Below are positions 1-8,448 of a stretch of 64,000 bases of DNA, one piece after another. The notes under the pieces were generated by a model. That model had not been told where the DNA came from. It saw nothing but the letters and a program-made list of their open reading frames with translations, and searched no databases. Made by a program: the position numbers and the translations under genes. This DNA is from Dissulfurispira thermophila (GTDB taxonomy: Bacteria > Nitrospirota > Thermodesulfovibrionia > Thermodesulfovibrionales > Dissulfurispiraceae): positions 868,001 to 932,000 of the forward strand of contig NZ_AP022873.1 in assembly GCF_014701235.1 (NCBI RefSeq), written 5' to 3'. Within the stretch, counting starts at the first letter, position 1. Each line of letters begins with the position of its first letter.

Positions 1-383
1 ATAAGGGAGCTTCTGAGATAAGCAAAAGAGTTGGCAGACTATACGGATGGCAGGCAACATCAAAAGAGGTAGATGGAGAGATCTTTGATGATATTACAAG
101 GACATTTATGATGAATGAGGATAACAGGAAGTTCTTTGAAGAAAATAATCCATATGCCCTTGAAGAGATTGCAAGAAGGTTAATTGAGGCTGCAGAAAGA
201 GGGCTATGGGAGCCGGCACCTGATGTAAAAGATGCACTAAAAAAGATATATATTGAGATAGAAGGTTGGATTGAAGAAAAGATGGGCGATATCAAGGGTG
301 AGTTTCAAGGTGGAAGCATTGATATTATAACAAAAGAAGAGGTTGAGGGCTGGAAAAAAAAGATGATGGAGGTTCTTAAATGA
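1..383 (+). CDS. CobN/BchH-type metallochelatase large subunit, C-terminal end (partial)
   Basis: The open frame enters from the left edge and ends at a TGA at 381-383; about 127 residues are visible. It resembles the extreme C-terminus of cobaltochelatase CobN / magnesium chelatase H: a [14 protein letters not shown] stretch, then [26 protein letters not shown], the region in which this family carries an ENNPWA-like motif. The large subunit binds the tetrapyrrole and the metal. The stop overlaps the start of the BchI-like ATPase by four bases (ATGA) and a BchD-like gene follows, so this is probably a conventional cytoplasmic, ATP-driven three-subunit chelatase. Which metal it inserts (Co, Mg or Ni) cannot be told from this end. 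A second CobN is encoded at the end of the locus. Confidence 0.85.
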   Translation, partial: KGASEISKRVGRLYGWQATSKEVDGEIFDDITRTFMMNEDNRKFFEENNPYALEEIARRLIEAAERGLWEPAPDVKDALKKIYIEIEGWIEEKMGDIKGEFQGGSIDIITKEEVEGWKKKMMEVLK

Positions 384-1390
384 TTTTCCCTTTTACAGCA
401 ATAGTAAATCAGGAAAAGATGAAGCTTGGATTGATCCTTAATGTGATTGACTCATCCATTGGTGGTTTATTGATAATGGGTGAAAAAGGAACGGCAAAAA
501 GCACTGCAGTTCGTGCATTAGCTGAGCTTTTACCAGAAATAGAAGTATCTTGTGAATGCAGATTTAATTGTGATCCCAAAGGATATTTATGCAGTGAGTG
601 CAAGGAAAAATTATTGCAAGAAGGGGGGCTTCAAACGGAGAAAAAACGCATGCGGGTAGTTGAACTTCCTCTCGGTGTAACAGAGGACAGATTGGTAGGG
701 ACCCTTGATATTGAACACGCAATTAAAAAAGGTGAAAAGAGATTTGAGCCCGGGATCCTGGCTGGTGCCAACAGAAATTTTCTTTATGTAGATGAGGTAA
801 ACCTCCTTGAGGACCATATTGTTGACCTTCTTCTTGATTCTGCAGCAATGGGTGTAAATACCGTTGAAAGAGAAGGTATATCATTCTCACATCCTGCAAG
901 GTTTATTCTGGTTGGAACAATGAACCCGGAGGAAGGAGAGTTAAGGCCTCAATTACTTGATAGATTTGGTCTTTGTGTAAGTGTTGCTTCAATAATGGAT
1001 AAAAACCAGAGAATTGAGATTCTAAAAAGAAAGGCAGCTTTTGATTTAAATCCGGAAGAGTTTGCAGAAGAATGGAAAGAGGAACAGGGAAGATTAGCAA
1101 AAAGAATAGTTACAGCCAAGGAAAGGCTAAACTCTATTAAGGTGGATGATGAAATACTGGAAAAGATAGTATCAATCACATCTAATCTGAATCTTGATGG
1201 ACACAGGGCGGATATTGTGATATTAAAGACAGCGAGGGCTCTTGCCTCATTCAGAGAAAAAGATGCGATTACAAGAGACGAGATAAAGGATGCAGCAGTG
1301 ATCGCATTAAGACATAGGCTTAAAAGACTACCCTTTGAGGATATCGAAGAAGAAGGGAAAAAACTAAATCAAATCTTTGCAGAGTTTTAA
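380..1390 (+). CDS. bchI: Chelatase AAA+ ATPase subunit, BchI/ChlI-like
   Basis: This 336-residue AAA+ ATPase of the magnesium/cobalt chelatase I family forms rings with the D subunit and drives metal insertion by the H/N subunit. Walker A is GEKGTAKST (residues 34-42) and Walker B is FLYVDEVN (D138, E139); the family [20 protein letters not shown] segment follows. It has a five-cysteine insertion (C58, C60, C64, C71, C74), seen in many BchI homologues. The ATG overlaps the upstream stop by four bases and has GGAGG seven bases ahead, so translation is coupled to the CobN-type subunit. The alternative name CobS is less likely, because CobS lacks this cysteine insertion and pairs with CobT. Confidence 0.92.
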   Translation: MIFPFTAIVNQEKMKLGLILNVIDSSIGGLLIMGEKGTAKSTAVRALAELLPEIEVSCECRFNCDPKGYLCSECKEKLLQEGGLQTEKKRMRVVELPLGVTEDRLVGTLDIEHAIKKGEKRFEPGILAGANRNFLYVDEVNLLEDHIVDLLLDSAAMGVNTVEREGISFSHPARFILVGTMNPEEGELRPQLLDRFGLCVSVASIMDKNQRIEILKRKAAFDLNPEEFAEEWKEEQGRLAKRIVTAKERLNSIKVDDEILEKIVSITSNLNLDGHRADIVILKTARALASFREKDAITRDEIKDAAVIALRHRLKRLPFEDIEEEGKKLNQIFAEF

Positions 1391-1391
1391 G

Positions 1392-3230
1392 ATGAACTTT
1401 AGTGACTTCATAGGACACGATGATGCTAAGTTAAGCTTGATACTAAACGCTATAGATCCAAACTGTGGCGGGGTAATATTTGTTGGTGAAAGAGGCACTG
1501 GCAAATCAACCCTTGCAAGACTTTTAAAAAATATACTGCCTGATGATACTCCTTTTGTGGAGATGCCTCTCAATGTTACTGAAGATGCGCTTTTAGGCGG
1601 TATCGATATTGATGCCACGATTAGAACAGGCAAGAGGGTCATTCAGAAGGGATTATTAAGCAGGGCAAATAATGGATTTTTTTATATTGACGATATAAAC
1701 CTTTTACCTCCACACATACTTTCAATTATCCTTGAGGTTCAAAATAGAGGCAAGGTTGTTATTGAAAGAGAAGGCTTCTCAATCAAAGAGTCTGCAAGAT
1801 TTATAATCCTTGCGACAATGAACCCGCAGGAAGGCTTAATTTCGCCACATATGCTCGATAATTTTGGCATGTGTGCATTCTTTGAATCCCTTAAAGATCC
1901 TGCAAAAAGAGTGAGTATCTTAAAGACGCAGCTTGGGCTTGCACAGAGTGAGTCAGATAAGGGTTTGCTGAATAAGATTGGTACTGCCAGAATGAATTTA
2001 GAAAAGATTAAGGTCATAAAAGAGATCAAAGAGTACATTGTAAAACTCTGTATGGATAGCAATATCTCAGGACATAGAGGCGAGATATTTTTATTCTATG
2101 CTGCAAGGGCTTATGCAGCATATATGGGTGAAAGTAGTTTAAAAAAAGAGCATGTTGACACAGTTTTGCCTTTAGTCTTTATTCACAGGCAAAGAGTTCT
2201 TGAAGAGAAAAAGCAAGAGCAGAAAGAAATAGATCACCAGAGCAGAGAGGAAAAACAGGAAGGAAATAGAGACCACGAACAGGGTATGGAACAACAAAAC
2301 AAAGATAATGAAAGCGAAGATGAAAGTAAATTTAATACTAATATGGAGCAAAGAGAAAGCCTGCCAGATGAAGAAATATTTGATGTTGGTGAGAGCTTTA
2401 AGACTAAAAGGTTACTCTTTAAAAAAGACCAAAAGATCAGGGTTGCGACTGGCAGAAGGACAAAGACTAAGGTAAAAGGCAGAAGTGGTAGATATGTAAA
2501 GAGTTTGATGAACTCAAGGATAAAAGACATTGCCATAGATGCAACTATCAGGGCAGCTGCGCCTTTTCAAAGAGCAAGAATGATTCAAGGAAATAGAGGA
2601 GATTCTACTATCATCATAAAAGACGAGGACATAAGGTATAAGCAGAGAGAAAAAAGAATGGGGCATCTTGTTATATTTGTGGTAGATGGATCAGGCTCAA
2701 TGGGCGTGCAAAAAAGGATGGTAGAGACAAAGGGGGCTATAAAATCTCTTCTCATGGATTGCTACCAAAAAAGAGACAGAGTTTCTTTGATTGTTTTCAG
2801 AAAAGACAAAGCAGAGGCAATTTTGCCACCAACATCAAGTGTTCAATTGGCATCAAAAAAACTAAAAGAAATCCCCACAGGCGGTAAAACACCGCTTGGA
2901 GATGGTCTTTTAGAGACCTATAGGTTGATAAAGAATGTTTCAATAAAAGAACCAGAAACGAGATTTATAGTAATCCTAATCTCCGATGGTAAGGCAAATC
3001 AAAATTCTACTAAATTAAGCGTTGAAGAGGAAATAGAAAGAATTTCATTATCACTCACAGAATTACCCTATGTTGATTTTATAGTAATTGACACAGAAGA
3101 AAAGGGAAAATTCTTAACAACAGATTATGCAAAAAAAATTGCCTCATATCTTAAGGCAGATTATTACACTATAAAAGATTTAAAGGTAGAAGATTTAACA
3201 GAGATTGTAAAGGTGGCAAAAAAGGAGTAA
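1392..3230 (+). CDS. bchD: Chelatase subunit D-like: AAA+ domain plus VWA domain
   Basis: About 612 residues. The N-terminal half repeats the BchI fold, with Walker A GERGTGKST (about residues 32-40) and FFYIDDINLL as Walker B. A highly charged Glu/Lys/Gln-rich linker follows (about residues 270-330). The C-terminal half is a von Willebrand A domain whose MIDAS motif DGSGSMG begins at D432, with later TPLGDGL and ISDGKAN segments. This is the ChlD/BchD layout; the D subunit bridges the I ring and the large subunit. An in-frame ATG at 1377 lies inside the previous gene. I prefer 1392 because MNFSDFIGHDDAKL then aligns with the start of the BchI-like protein. Confidence 0.9.
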   Translation: MNFSDFIGHDDAKLSLILNAIDPNCGGVIFVGERGTGKSTLARLLKNILPDDTPFVEMPLNVTEDALLGGIDIDATIRTGKRVIQKGLLSRANNGFFYIDDINLLPPHILSIILEVQNRGKVVIEREGFSIKESARFIILATMNPQEGLISPHMLDNFGMCAFFESLKDPAKRVSILKTQLGLAQSESDKGLLNKIGTARMNLEKIKVIKEIKEYIVKLCMDSNISGHRGEIFLFYAARAYAAYMGESSLKKEHVDTVLPLVFIHRQRVLEEKKQEQKEIDHQSREEKQEGNRDHEQGMEQQNKDNESEDESKFNTNMEQRESLPDEEIFDVGESFKTKRLLFKKDQKIRVATGRRTKTKVKGRSGRYVKSLMNSRIKDIAIDATIRAAAPFQRARMIQGNRGDSTIIIKDEDIRYKQREKRMGHLVIFVVDGSGSMGVQKRMVETKGAIKSLLMDCYQKRDRVSLIVFRKDKAEAILPPTSSVQLASKKLKEIPTGGKTPLGDGLLETYRLIKNVSIKEPETRFIVILISDGKANQNSTKLSVEEEIERISLSLTELPYVDFIVIDTEEKGKFLTTDYAKKIASYLKADYYTIKDLKVEDLTEIVKVAKKE

Positions 3231-3236
3231 TGAACC

Positions 3237-3440
3237 ATGTGCGAATCTAATGCTTATATTGAAGAAAATGGTAATGAGACCTTGTTTCTTGAAACAGTTG
3301 ATATTATAAGACCAGAAGGGATGAATATTTATTTAAGAGACTTTTGGGGACAGGAAAAGGTCTTTAAAGGCAGGATTAAGGAGATATCGCTTTTAAAACA
3401 TAGGATTGTTCTTGTAAGACAGGAGTGTGAAGATGTCTAA
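3237..3440 (+). CDS. CooT-like small nickel-binding protein
   Basis: A 67-residue protein beginning MCESNAYIEENG, with the family pattern: Met-Cys start, an ETVDIIRPEGMNIYLRDFWGQEKVF core, then GRIKEISLLKHRIVLV. CooT-family proteins are small dimers that bind nickel through the N-terminal cysteine; in Rhodospirillum CooT serves maturation of nickel CO dehydrogenase. It starts seven bases after the BchD-like stop, with AAAGGAG upstream, so it is in the same operon. Its place between a chelatase and a probable nickel/cobalt uptake operon supports a trace-metal role. Metal binding is inferred from the family. Confidence 0.8.
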   Translation: MCESNAYIEENGNETLFLETVDIIRPEGMNIYLRDFWGQEKVFKGRIKEISLLKHRIVLVRQECEDV

Positions 3441-3690
3441 TAAGTCTAATAAAAATCTTGATGACATGAGCATTGATGAGCTTAAAAAAGAGCTTGAGTT
3501 TGTTAAGGAGTGTATGGAGGATGAGGAGCAAATCCTTAATTTTATGCTTCATAAGACCTCTTTGCACTTAGGTGGTGCAGAGGTAAAGGCAATGCAAGAA
3601 GAATATGAAGAAAATCGCAGTGAATATCTTGAGCGGATTAAAGAGATTGAGTCTTTGATAAGGCAGAAAGGGCATGTGGATAGTTTATAG
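3433..3690 (+). CDS. Hypothetical small acidic coiled-coil protein
   Basis: About 85 residues. I do not recognise the family. It is rich in Glu and Lys and reads as one or two long helices (DELKKELEFVKECMEDEEQILNFMLH, then EYEENRSEYLERIKEIESLIRQK). ATG 3433 is chosen because AGGAG at 3421-3425 is seven bases upstream; a GTG at 3427 would be too close. It overlaps the CooT-like stop by eight bases, so it is translationally coupled. Confidence 0.7.
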   Translation: MSNKSNKNLDDMSIDELKKELEFVKECMEDEEQILNFMLHKTSLHLGGAEVKAMQEEYEENRSEYLERIKEIESLIRQKGHVDSL

Positions 3691-3958
3691 TTTAGGCAAT
3701 AGGAAATACTGGTATGCATCAACTGAGGAATTGATTGAACTATCAAGGGTATTTGCAGAGCATATGCATTGTGACATATCAGAGGGCTTTATAAATAGCC
3801 TTGTCAACGGCTGGTATATGATGAGTGATAGTTATATAGAGCGTCTGAAAGACACTTTAGACTTTATACTGTCAAAAGAAGTTGTGGATGAAGCAACTGT
3901 AATGAGCTTAAGCATGCTTCGGGATGTATTAGAAGGTGGCAATGTAGTATTAGGCTGA
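3674..3958 (+). CDS. Hypothetical small protein
   Basis: This 94-residue product (MWIVYSLGNRKYWYAS...) is of unknown family. It has no signal peptide, membrane segment or cysteine pair. It overlaps the preceding small gene by 17 bases and is the last gene before the structured leader at 4033, so it probably ends the chelatase operon. Length and overlap are typical of a real coupled gene, but no function can be given. Confidence 0.6.
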   Translation: MWIVYSLGNRKYWYASTEELIELSRVFAEHMHCDISEGFINSLVNGWYMMSDSYIERLKDTLDFILSKEVVDEATVMSLSMLRDVLEGGNVVLG

Positions 3959-4032
3959 AAAAGAAAGGAGGTGGTAGGGCATTAGGTTCAAGGTTTAAAG
4001 TTTAAGATTCAAAGTTCAAGGCTTAAAAGACA

Positions 4033-4122
4033 GGGCAGGGACTCCTCGCCAAAGGTTTCACCCCTGCCCGGAAGGAGACGCTGTGAACGCCCCCTTATTT
4101 TGATTTTATCAGAAATGGGGGG
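4033..4122 (+). promoter_or_regulatory. Structured 5' leader, candidate Moco/Tuco-like riboswitch
   Basis: The leader of the first TonB receptor gene can fold strongly. GGGCAGGG (4033-4040) pairs perfectly with CCCTGCCC (4062-4069). CTCC (4042-4045) in that loop can pair with GGAG (4074-4077), giving a pseudoknot or an alternative fold. CCCCC (4090-4094) can pair with GGGGG (4117-4122) shortly before the GGAGG of the gene. The strings ACTCC..GCC, AAAGGTTTCACC and GGAAGGAG recall, from memory, the molybdenum/tungsten cofactor RNA, especially the short form. No covariance model was run, and the downstream genes look nickel/cobalt-related, so the class is uncertain although the structure is clear. 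Confidence 0.4.
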
Positions 4123-4156
4123 TGAGAGGGAAATTGATTTGAGGAGGTTTTAGGTA

Positions 4157-6151
4157 ATGAGATTAATTATATCTATTTTTTTGATGTTTTGTGTGTCTAT
4201 TTCTCAAATAGTCTATGCGAAGGTAACAACTATTGATGAGGTGGTTGTAGAGGGTGAAGCTATTGCAGAAGATAAAGCTAATATTTCTGTTAAAAGTGAA
4301 ACACTCCCAGCTTCTGTTAATGTGATAACCAAAGAAGATTTAGAAAAAATGCCTATAAGACATTATTTAGATATGTTTAGAAAAACCCCTGGAATGATTA
4401 CAAGTCATTATGGGCAGGGTGATATTGCAGACGGCTTTGGCATGAGGGGGTATCAGAGTGGGCATGGAAGCGAGGTTGCGATATTTGTTGATGGTGTGCC
4501 TATAAATATTCCTCATCATAGTCATTCACACGGCTTTGCTGATATAGGTTGGCTTGTGCCTGAAATGATAGAGCGGATAGAGGTTATAAAAGGACCATTT
4601 TCAGCCCTTTACGGAAACTTTGCGCTTGGAGGGGTTATTAACATAATTACAAAAAAATCTGATAAGACTCCAATCATCGGTGCAGAGTTGGGCAGTTATG
4701 ATGCTTATCGGGGGATTACAACTATTTCAAGATCGGACTGGAAACCAACACCATTTCTACTTTATGAGGCGTATACAAAAAACGGATATAGGGATAATTC
4801 TGATTATACCCGATATAATCTTTTTAATAAGCTCACAGTGCCTTTATTGAATGGCAAGCTTTCAATCAGGGTACATTATGTCAACAGAGATTGGGGAGCT
4901 CCTGGTTATCTTTCAGTTGATGATGTGAAGAATGGGACGCGTAAGAGAACAGATGCTATAAATCCTACAGATGGGGGTAATAGTGAATATTATAACCTTG
5001 TTTTAAATTATACGCCAAGCAGTGGAGAGGCTGGCCCTCATGCTACATTGTATGCAGCTTCTGAAGATTTGAATCGTTATGCTACTTTCCCTCCAAGCTC
5101 ACAGAGATTAGAGCATAATGAGCGTGTATTTTATGGATGGAATTTGCTTTACAATTATATGCCAAATAAAAACCTTTCTCTAATTTTTGGAACAGATGGA
5201 AGATACGACAATGGTGACAGACAAAGATATAACACAACTAATAGAGTCCAAACCTCTACAACTCAGAACTGGCACATTGAGGAGACGAATATAGGGCTAT
5301 TCTTTCAAGGACAATACAGGCCTGTGGATTTTCTGAAGGTTGTAGGTGGACTTCGTTATGACATTTTTAGGTTTGACATTGAAAACAAAATAAGACCCGG
5401 CAATTCAGGTAGTGGCGATACCTCTATTTTCAGTCCTAAAATAGGATTTGTTATAGCGCCGATTAAAAATCTAAATATCTTTGCAAACAAGGGATTGGGA
5501 TTCAGGTCTCCAGCAGCAGATGAAATGTCACCTCCTGATAAAGATTATAAGAATTTTAATCTTAAACCTGCAAAGGTTGATACATGGGATATCGGATTTA
5601 ATACACTATTGTTTGACAAGCTCCATCTCTTGTTTGATTATTATCAGACAGATATGGAAAGGGAGATCAGAAATGTGGGTGCTGATACAATTAATATTGG
5701 CAAGTCTAAAAGGGATGGTTATGAGATAGAAGCAAAAATTTATGCTACAAATGACCTTGTTATATACTCCAATTATGGTTGGGTAAAAGCTAAAATAAAA
5801 AATCCTGATACAACAGGTGAAGATAAGATAACAGGTGTGCCAAAAAAATATATTGGCACTGGAGTAGAATGGCAGCATAGTTTTGGCAAAGATAAAAGAT
5901 TGTTAATAGATCTTGGTTATCAATATTTAGGCAAGGCTCCTTTAAATGCTGCCGGTACAATATATCGCCCTCCTGTTGACCGCTATATGACAAAGGCAAC
6001 ATATAATATCAAGGAATGGTCGTTATTTGCAGAATCAACCTATCATCCTAAAAAGTATGCATCTGAAGGAATGTTTCTTATAGGGGGTGTTCCTGTTTAT
6101 GACCCAAAACCTGTGTGGGATGTAACTGCTGGAATAAAATACAAATTTTAG
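4157..6151 (+). CDS. TonB-dependent outer-membrane receptor, probable Ni/Co
   Basis: A 664-residue precursor with signal peptide (about residues 1-21, ending VYA), a TonB-box-like TIDEVVVEG, a plug domain (SVNVITKEDLEKMP to GGVINIITKKS) and a 22-strand-type barrel ending in Phe (GIKYKF). In the plug loop a histidine cluster HHSHSHG (residues 120-126) could touch a metal. The two following genes encode DUF4198 and NikL-like proteins, which accompany nickel/cobalt transporters, and a CooT-like gene lies upstream, so a nickel or cobalt complex is the likeliest substrate. GGAGG stands nine bases before the ATG. Regulation is probably through the structured leader. Confidence 0.85.
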   Translation: MRLIISIFLMFCVSISQIVYAKVTTIDEVVVEGEAIAEDKANISVKSETLPASVNVITKEDLEKMPIRHYLDMFRKTPGMITSHYGQGDIADGFGMRGYQSGHGSEVAIFVDGVPINIPHHSHSHGFADIGWLVPEMIERIEVIKGPFSALYGNFALGGVINIITKKSDKTPIIGAELGSYDAYRGITTISRSDWKPTPFLLYEAYTKNGYRDNSDYTRYNLFNKLTVPLLNGKLSIRVHYVNRDWGAPGYLSVDDVKNGTRKRTDAINPTDGGNSEYYNLVLNYTPSSGEAGPHATLYAASEDLNRYATFPPSSQRLEHNERVFYGWNLLYNYMPNKNLSLIFGTDGRYDNGDRQRYNTTNRVQTSTTQNWHIEETNIGLFFQGQYRPVDFLKVVGGLRYDIFRFDIENKIRPGNSGSGDTSIFSPKIGFVIAPIKNLNIFANKGLGFRSPAADEMSPPDKDYKNFNLKPAKVDTWDIGFNTLLFDKLHLLFDYYQTDMEREIRNVGADTINIGKSKRDGYEIEAKIYATNDLVIYSNYGWVKAKIKNPDTTGEDKITGVPKKYIGTGVEWQHSFGKDKRLLIDLGYQYLGKAPLNAAGTIYRPPVDRYMTKATYNIKEWSLFAESTYHPKKYASEGMFLIGGVPVYDPKPVWDVTAGIKYKF

Positions 6152-6163
6152 GGAGGCTAAAAA

Positions 6164-6862
6164 ATGATTTATAAGATAGTAGTTTTTTTTACATTGGTGC
6201 TTGTGATTGCTTGTAATGCCTTTGCCCATGATGCATGGATTGAGAAAAAAGATGGGCAATTTATCGTACTTTATGGACATGGCGGTAAAACCGAAACTTA
6301 TGATGCAGCCAAAGTTAAAGAAGTGAGGGCATACGGGATTGACAGCAGTATCGTTCAGGTGGCAATCGGAAAAGAAGGTTATCCTGTAATAATAAAACCC
6401 AATGGCAAAGTAGCCCTTATCTCTCTTTTCTTTGACAACGGTTTTTGGTCAAAGACGCCTGACGGCTATAAAAACAAGCCTAAAAAAGAAGTGCCTGATG
6501 CTGTAGAGTCATCTCATTCCATAAAATACAGCAAGGCTATTTTAAAGTGGAGCAACAGATTTTCAAAACCACTTGGCATGCAAATGGAGATAGTTCCTTT
6601 AAAAAATCCGTTTTCACTTAAAGCAGGAGATAAGCTTCCCTTAAAGGTCTTTCTTGACGGCAAGATAGCAGAAGGGGTTTCAATCAATGCCGGAAGTTAT
6701 CACAAGGACGATATGAAAACAGATAAAAATGGCATGGCAGAGGTAGAGATTGAAAAGGCAGGGTTTCAGATAATAGCAGCAAGCATAAAAATCCCGCTTA
6801 AAGACAATCCAAACGTAGATTTTTTATCTATCTCTGCTAATATCACCTTTGAGGTAAAATAA
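6164..6862 (+). CDS. DUF4198 family periplasmic protein (NikK-like)
   Basis: A 232-residue exported protein. After a signal peptide ending NAFA the mature chain starts HDAWIEKKDGQF, with an exposed histidine as in DUF4198 proteins. An Ig-like second half contains AEGVSINAGSYHKDD and TDKNGMAEVEIEKAG. Family members accompany nickel and cobalt importers and are thought to bind metal in the periplasm. It starts 12 bases after the receptor stop and overlaps the next gene (TAATG), forming a compact three-gene unit. Confidence 0.82.
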   Translation: MIYKIVVFFTLVLVIACNAFAHDAWIEKKDGQFIVLYGHGGKTETYDAAKVKEVRAYGIDSSIVQVAIGKEGYPVIIKPNGKVALISLFFDNGFWSKTPDGYKNKPKKEVPDAVESSHSIKYSKAILKWSNRFSKPLGMQMEIVPLKNPFSLKAGDKLPLKVFLDGKIAEGVSINAGSYHKDDMKTDKNGMAEVEIEKAGFQIIAASIKIPLKDNPNVDFLSISANITFEVK

Positions 6863-7299
6863 TGTCTAAAATTTTATATGCAATAATGCTTGTGCTTCTG
6901 ATTTATTCAGGGGCACAAGCCCATTCTATTCACTATCAGGTAGAAAACAAGGGTATTAGTGCAAGGATATTTTATTCTGCCAATGACCCTGCAAGCTATT
7001 CAGGGTATGAGATATTTGGTCCCGGCGATAAAATTCCCCATCAAAAGGGTAGGACAGATAAAAATGGTTTTGTCTCTTTTCTGCCAGACCGTGCAGGGAC
7101 ATGGATTATAAAAGTCTTTGGCGAATCTGACCACGGCTATCACGGAGCGCAAATAGAAGTGAATGTAGATGAAGGCATGTTCATGGAGTCTTTCAAAAAA
7201 CCATTGGCAGCTACGCATACAAAGCTAATTATTGGCATTGGATTGATGGGATGGATATTTGGAGCAATGGCGTTGTTTAAAAGAAGAAAAGATATCTGA
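6862..7299 (+). CDS. NikL-like small periplasmic protein with C-terminal anchor
   Basis: This 145-residue product has a signal peptide ending AQA, a mature start HSIHYQVENKGI with two early histidines, an Ig-like domain containing GRTDKNGFVSFLPDRAGTW, and a single C-terminal membrane helix (LIIGIGLMGWIFGAMALF) followed by a basic KRRKD tail. That layout matches the NikL component of ECF-type nickel transporters. No NikM or NikQ/O partner is encoded here, so the inner-membrane transporter must be elsewhere or different. Its start overlaps the preceding stop (TAATG). Confidence 0.72.
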   Translation: MSKILYAIMLVLLIYSGAQAHSIHYQVENKGISARIFYSANDPASYSGYEIFGPGDKIPHQKGRTDKNGFVSFLPDRAGTWIIKVFGESDHGYHGAQIEVNVDEGMFMESFKKPLAATHTKLIIGIGLMGWIFGAMALFKRRKDI

Positions 7300-7340
7300 A
7301 ATAGCTTATCTATTTTGATAGGATATGATATAATGATTTT

Positions 7341-8111
7341 ATGCAAACAGTAGAAAAAGATAAATATCAAATAGAGACCTTTGAGGACATTTTAAATGTC
7401 TTGAGGGAGAAGCCTGACTGGCGCGAAGAGTTAAGAAGAATTATCCTTACAGATGATCTTATGAATCTACCAAAGAGGTTTGAGATATTTATAAGAGATG
7501 ATTTTAAACCACTTCAAGTCAAGGTAGATAAAATAGAGCAGGATGTTGGGGTTCTAAAGCAGGATGTTGGGGTTCTAAAGCAGGATGTTGGGGTTCTAAA
7601 GCAGGATGTTGGGGTTCTAAAACAGGATGTTGGAGTTCTAAAGCAAGATGTTGAGGTTTTAAAACAGGATGTTGAGGTTTTAAAACAGGATGTTGAGGTT
7701 TTGAAGCAGGATGTTGCATCATTAAAAGAGAGTGATTTTGAGAGGACTGTTAGAGAGAAGGCGCCTGCATATTTTGGAAGGCTCATCAGGAGGTGTAGGG
7801 TTATAAGCTTTGAGACATTAGCGGATAAGCTTGAGGATGCTGTTGATATTAGCTTGATAAGTGATAAAGACAAAGACAATGCACTTCTTTTAGATGCAGT
7901 TGTATCTGGGAAGCTGAAGACTGGCAAGGATATAATACTTGCTGTAGAGATCTCTCTAAAGGTTGATGTAGAGGATGTCCAAAGGGCTGCCCAGAGGGCT
8001 GATATAGTTAGCAAGGCACTTAGGACCGAGACCATAGGTGTTGCTATAGGTAAAGATAGGACACAAAAAGCAGAGGTTAAAGCAGAAGAATTAAATGTAA
8101 TCCTTATATAG
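7341..8111 (+). CDS. Coiled-coil protein with predicted PD-(D/E)XK-like C-terminus
   Basis: A 256-residue protein. Residues 67-129 consist of nine heptads, mainly QDVGVLK and QDVEVLK, a perfect coiled coil. The C-terminal 120 residues (LEDAVDISLISDKDKDNALLLDAVVSG, then ILAVEISLKVDVEDVQRAAQRADIV) resemble the nuclease-like tail of DUF3782-type coiled-coil proteins; the Glu in VEIS would be a catalytic candidate. The function of such proteins is unknown. It lies between the Ni/Co uptake operon and the cobalamin riboswitch with no evident link to either, and may be a single-gene unit. Confidence 0.7.
   Translation: MQTVEKDKYQIETFEDILNVLREKPDWREELRRIILTDDLMNLPKRFEIFIRDDFKPLQVKVDKIEQDVGVLKQDVGVLKQDVGVLKQDVGVLKQDVGVLKQDVEVLKQDVEVLKQDVEVLKQDVASLKESDFERTVREKAPAYFGRLIRRCRVISFETLADKLEDAVDISLISDKDKDNALLLDAVVSGKLKTGKDIILAVEISLKVDVEDVQRAAQRADIVSKALRTETIGVAIGKDRTQKAEVKAEELNVILI
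7539..7727 (+). repeat. Nine 21-bp tandem repeats inside a coding region
   Basis: Nine head-to-tail 21-base units of the type CAGGATGTTGGGGTTCTAAA(G/A). Units 1-4 are almost identical, 5-8 have drifted slightly (GTTGAGGTT), and the ninth is divergent. The period equals one heptad, so unit gain or loss keeps frame and only changes coiled-coil length. Near-identity of the first units points to recent slippage or recombination. Confidence 0.95.
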
Positions 8112-8179
8112 AATGGAGGTGATGTGTAATCATAAATATCAAATCTAATATTTAGAATTCAAAATTTAAAAATTGTTAT

Positions 8180-8400
8180 TTGGCTGGATGTCAGGGAAGA
8201 GAGGTGCAAAACCTCCGCTGCCCCGCAGCCGTGAAGGGAACGAAAGCCCAGTTTCAAGAGGTCTCCAAAAAGTCAGAGACCTTTTGGATCGCAAAGAAGC
8301 CACTGTCATGAGTAATATCATGATGGGAAGGCGGGCGAGTAGGCCAAAGATAAGCTTAATGCCCTGAGCCGGAAGACCTATCCGAGCCAAAGAGTCCAGA
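8180..8400 (+). promoter_or_regulatory. Cobalamin riboswitch
   Basis: The 337-base gap before btuB contains the cobalamin aptamer hallmarks in order: GGGAAGAGAGGTGCAAAACC (8194-8213), CCGCTGCCCCGCAGCCGTGA, AAGCCACTGT with a following ATGGGAAGGCGGGCGAGTAGG, and AATGCCCTGAGCCGGAAGACCT (the box before closure). No U-rich terminator follows; a small AGAG/CTCT hairpin lies near 8390-8410 before GGGAGGAAAAG and the ATG, so translational control is likelier. It should shut off btuB and the following operon when adenosylcobalamin is plentiful. Confidence 0.95.
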
Positions 8401-8448
8401 GATTCTCTGAACAAAAATCCAAATCAAAATTTCCCGAGGGAGGAAAAG

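Noticed and set aside
4033-4122. NiCo or cobalamin riboswitch before the first TonB receptor
   Set aside because: The Ni/Co-like downstream genes suggested it, but I see neither the cobalamin core strings nor the paired GCAGC/GGGAC elements I associate with NiCo RNAs; the Moco/Tuco resemblance is better, though weak.
7539-7727. CRISPR-like array
   Set aside because: The 21-base units are directly adjacent with no spacers and are translated as heptads.
7514-8035. 173-residue minus-strand open frame
   Set aside because: It is the antisense of the heptad repeat gene; its Thr/Ser/Cys/Phe repeats are the mirror of QDVGVLK units.
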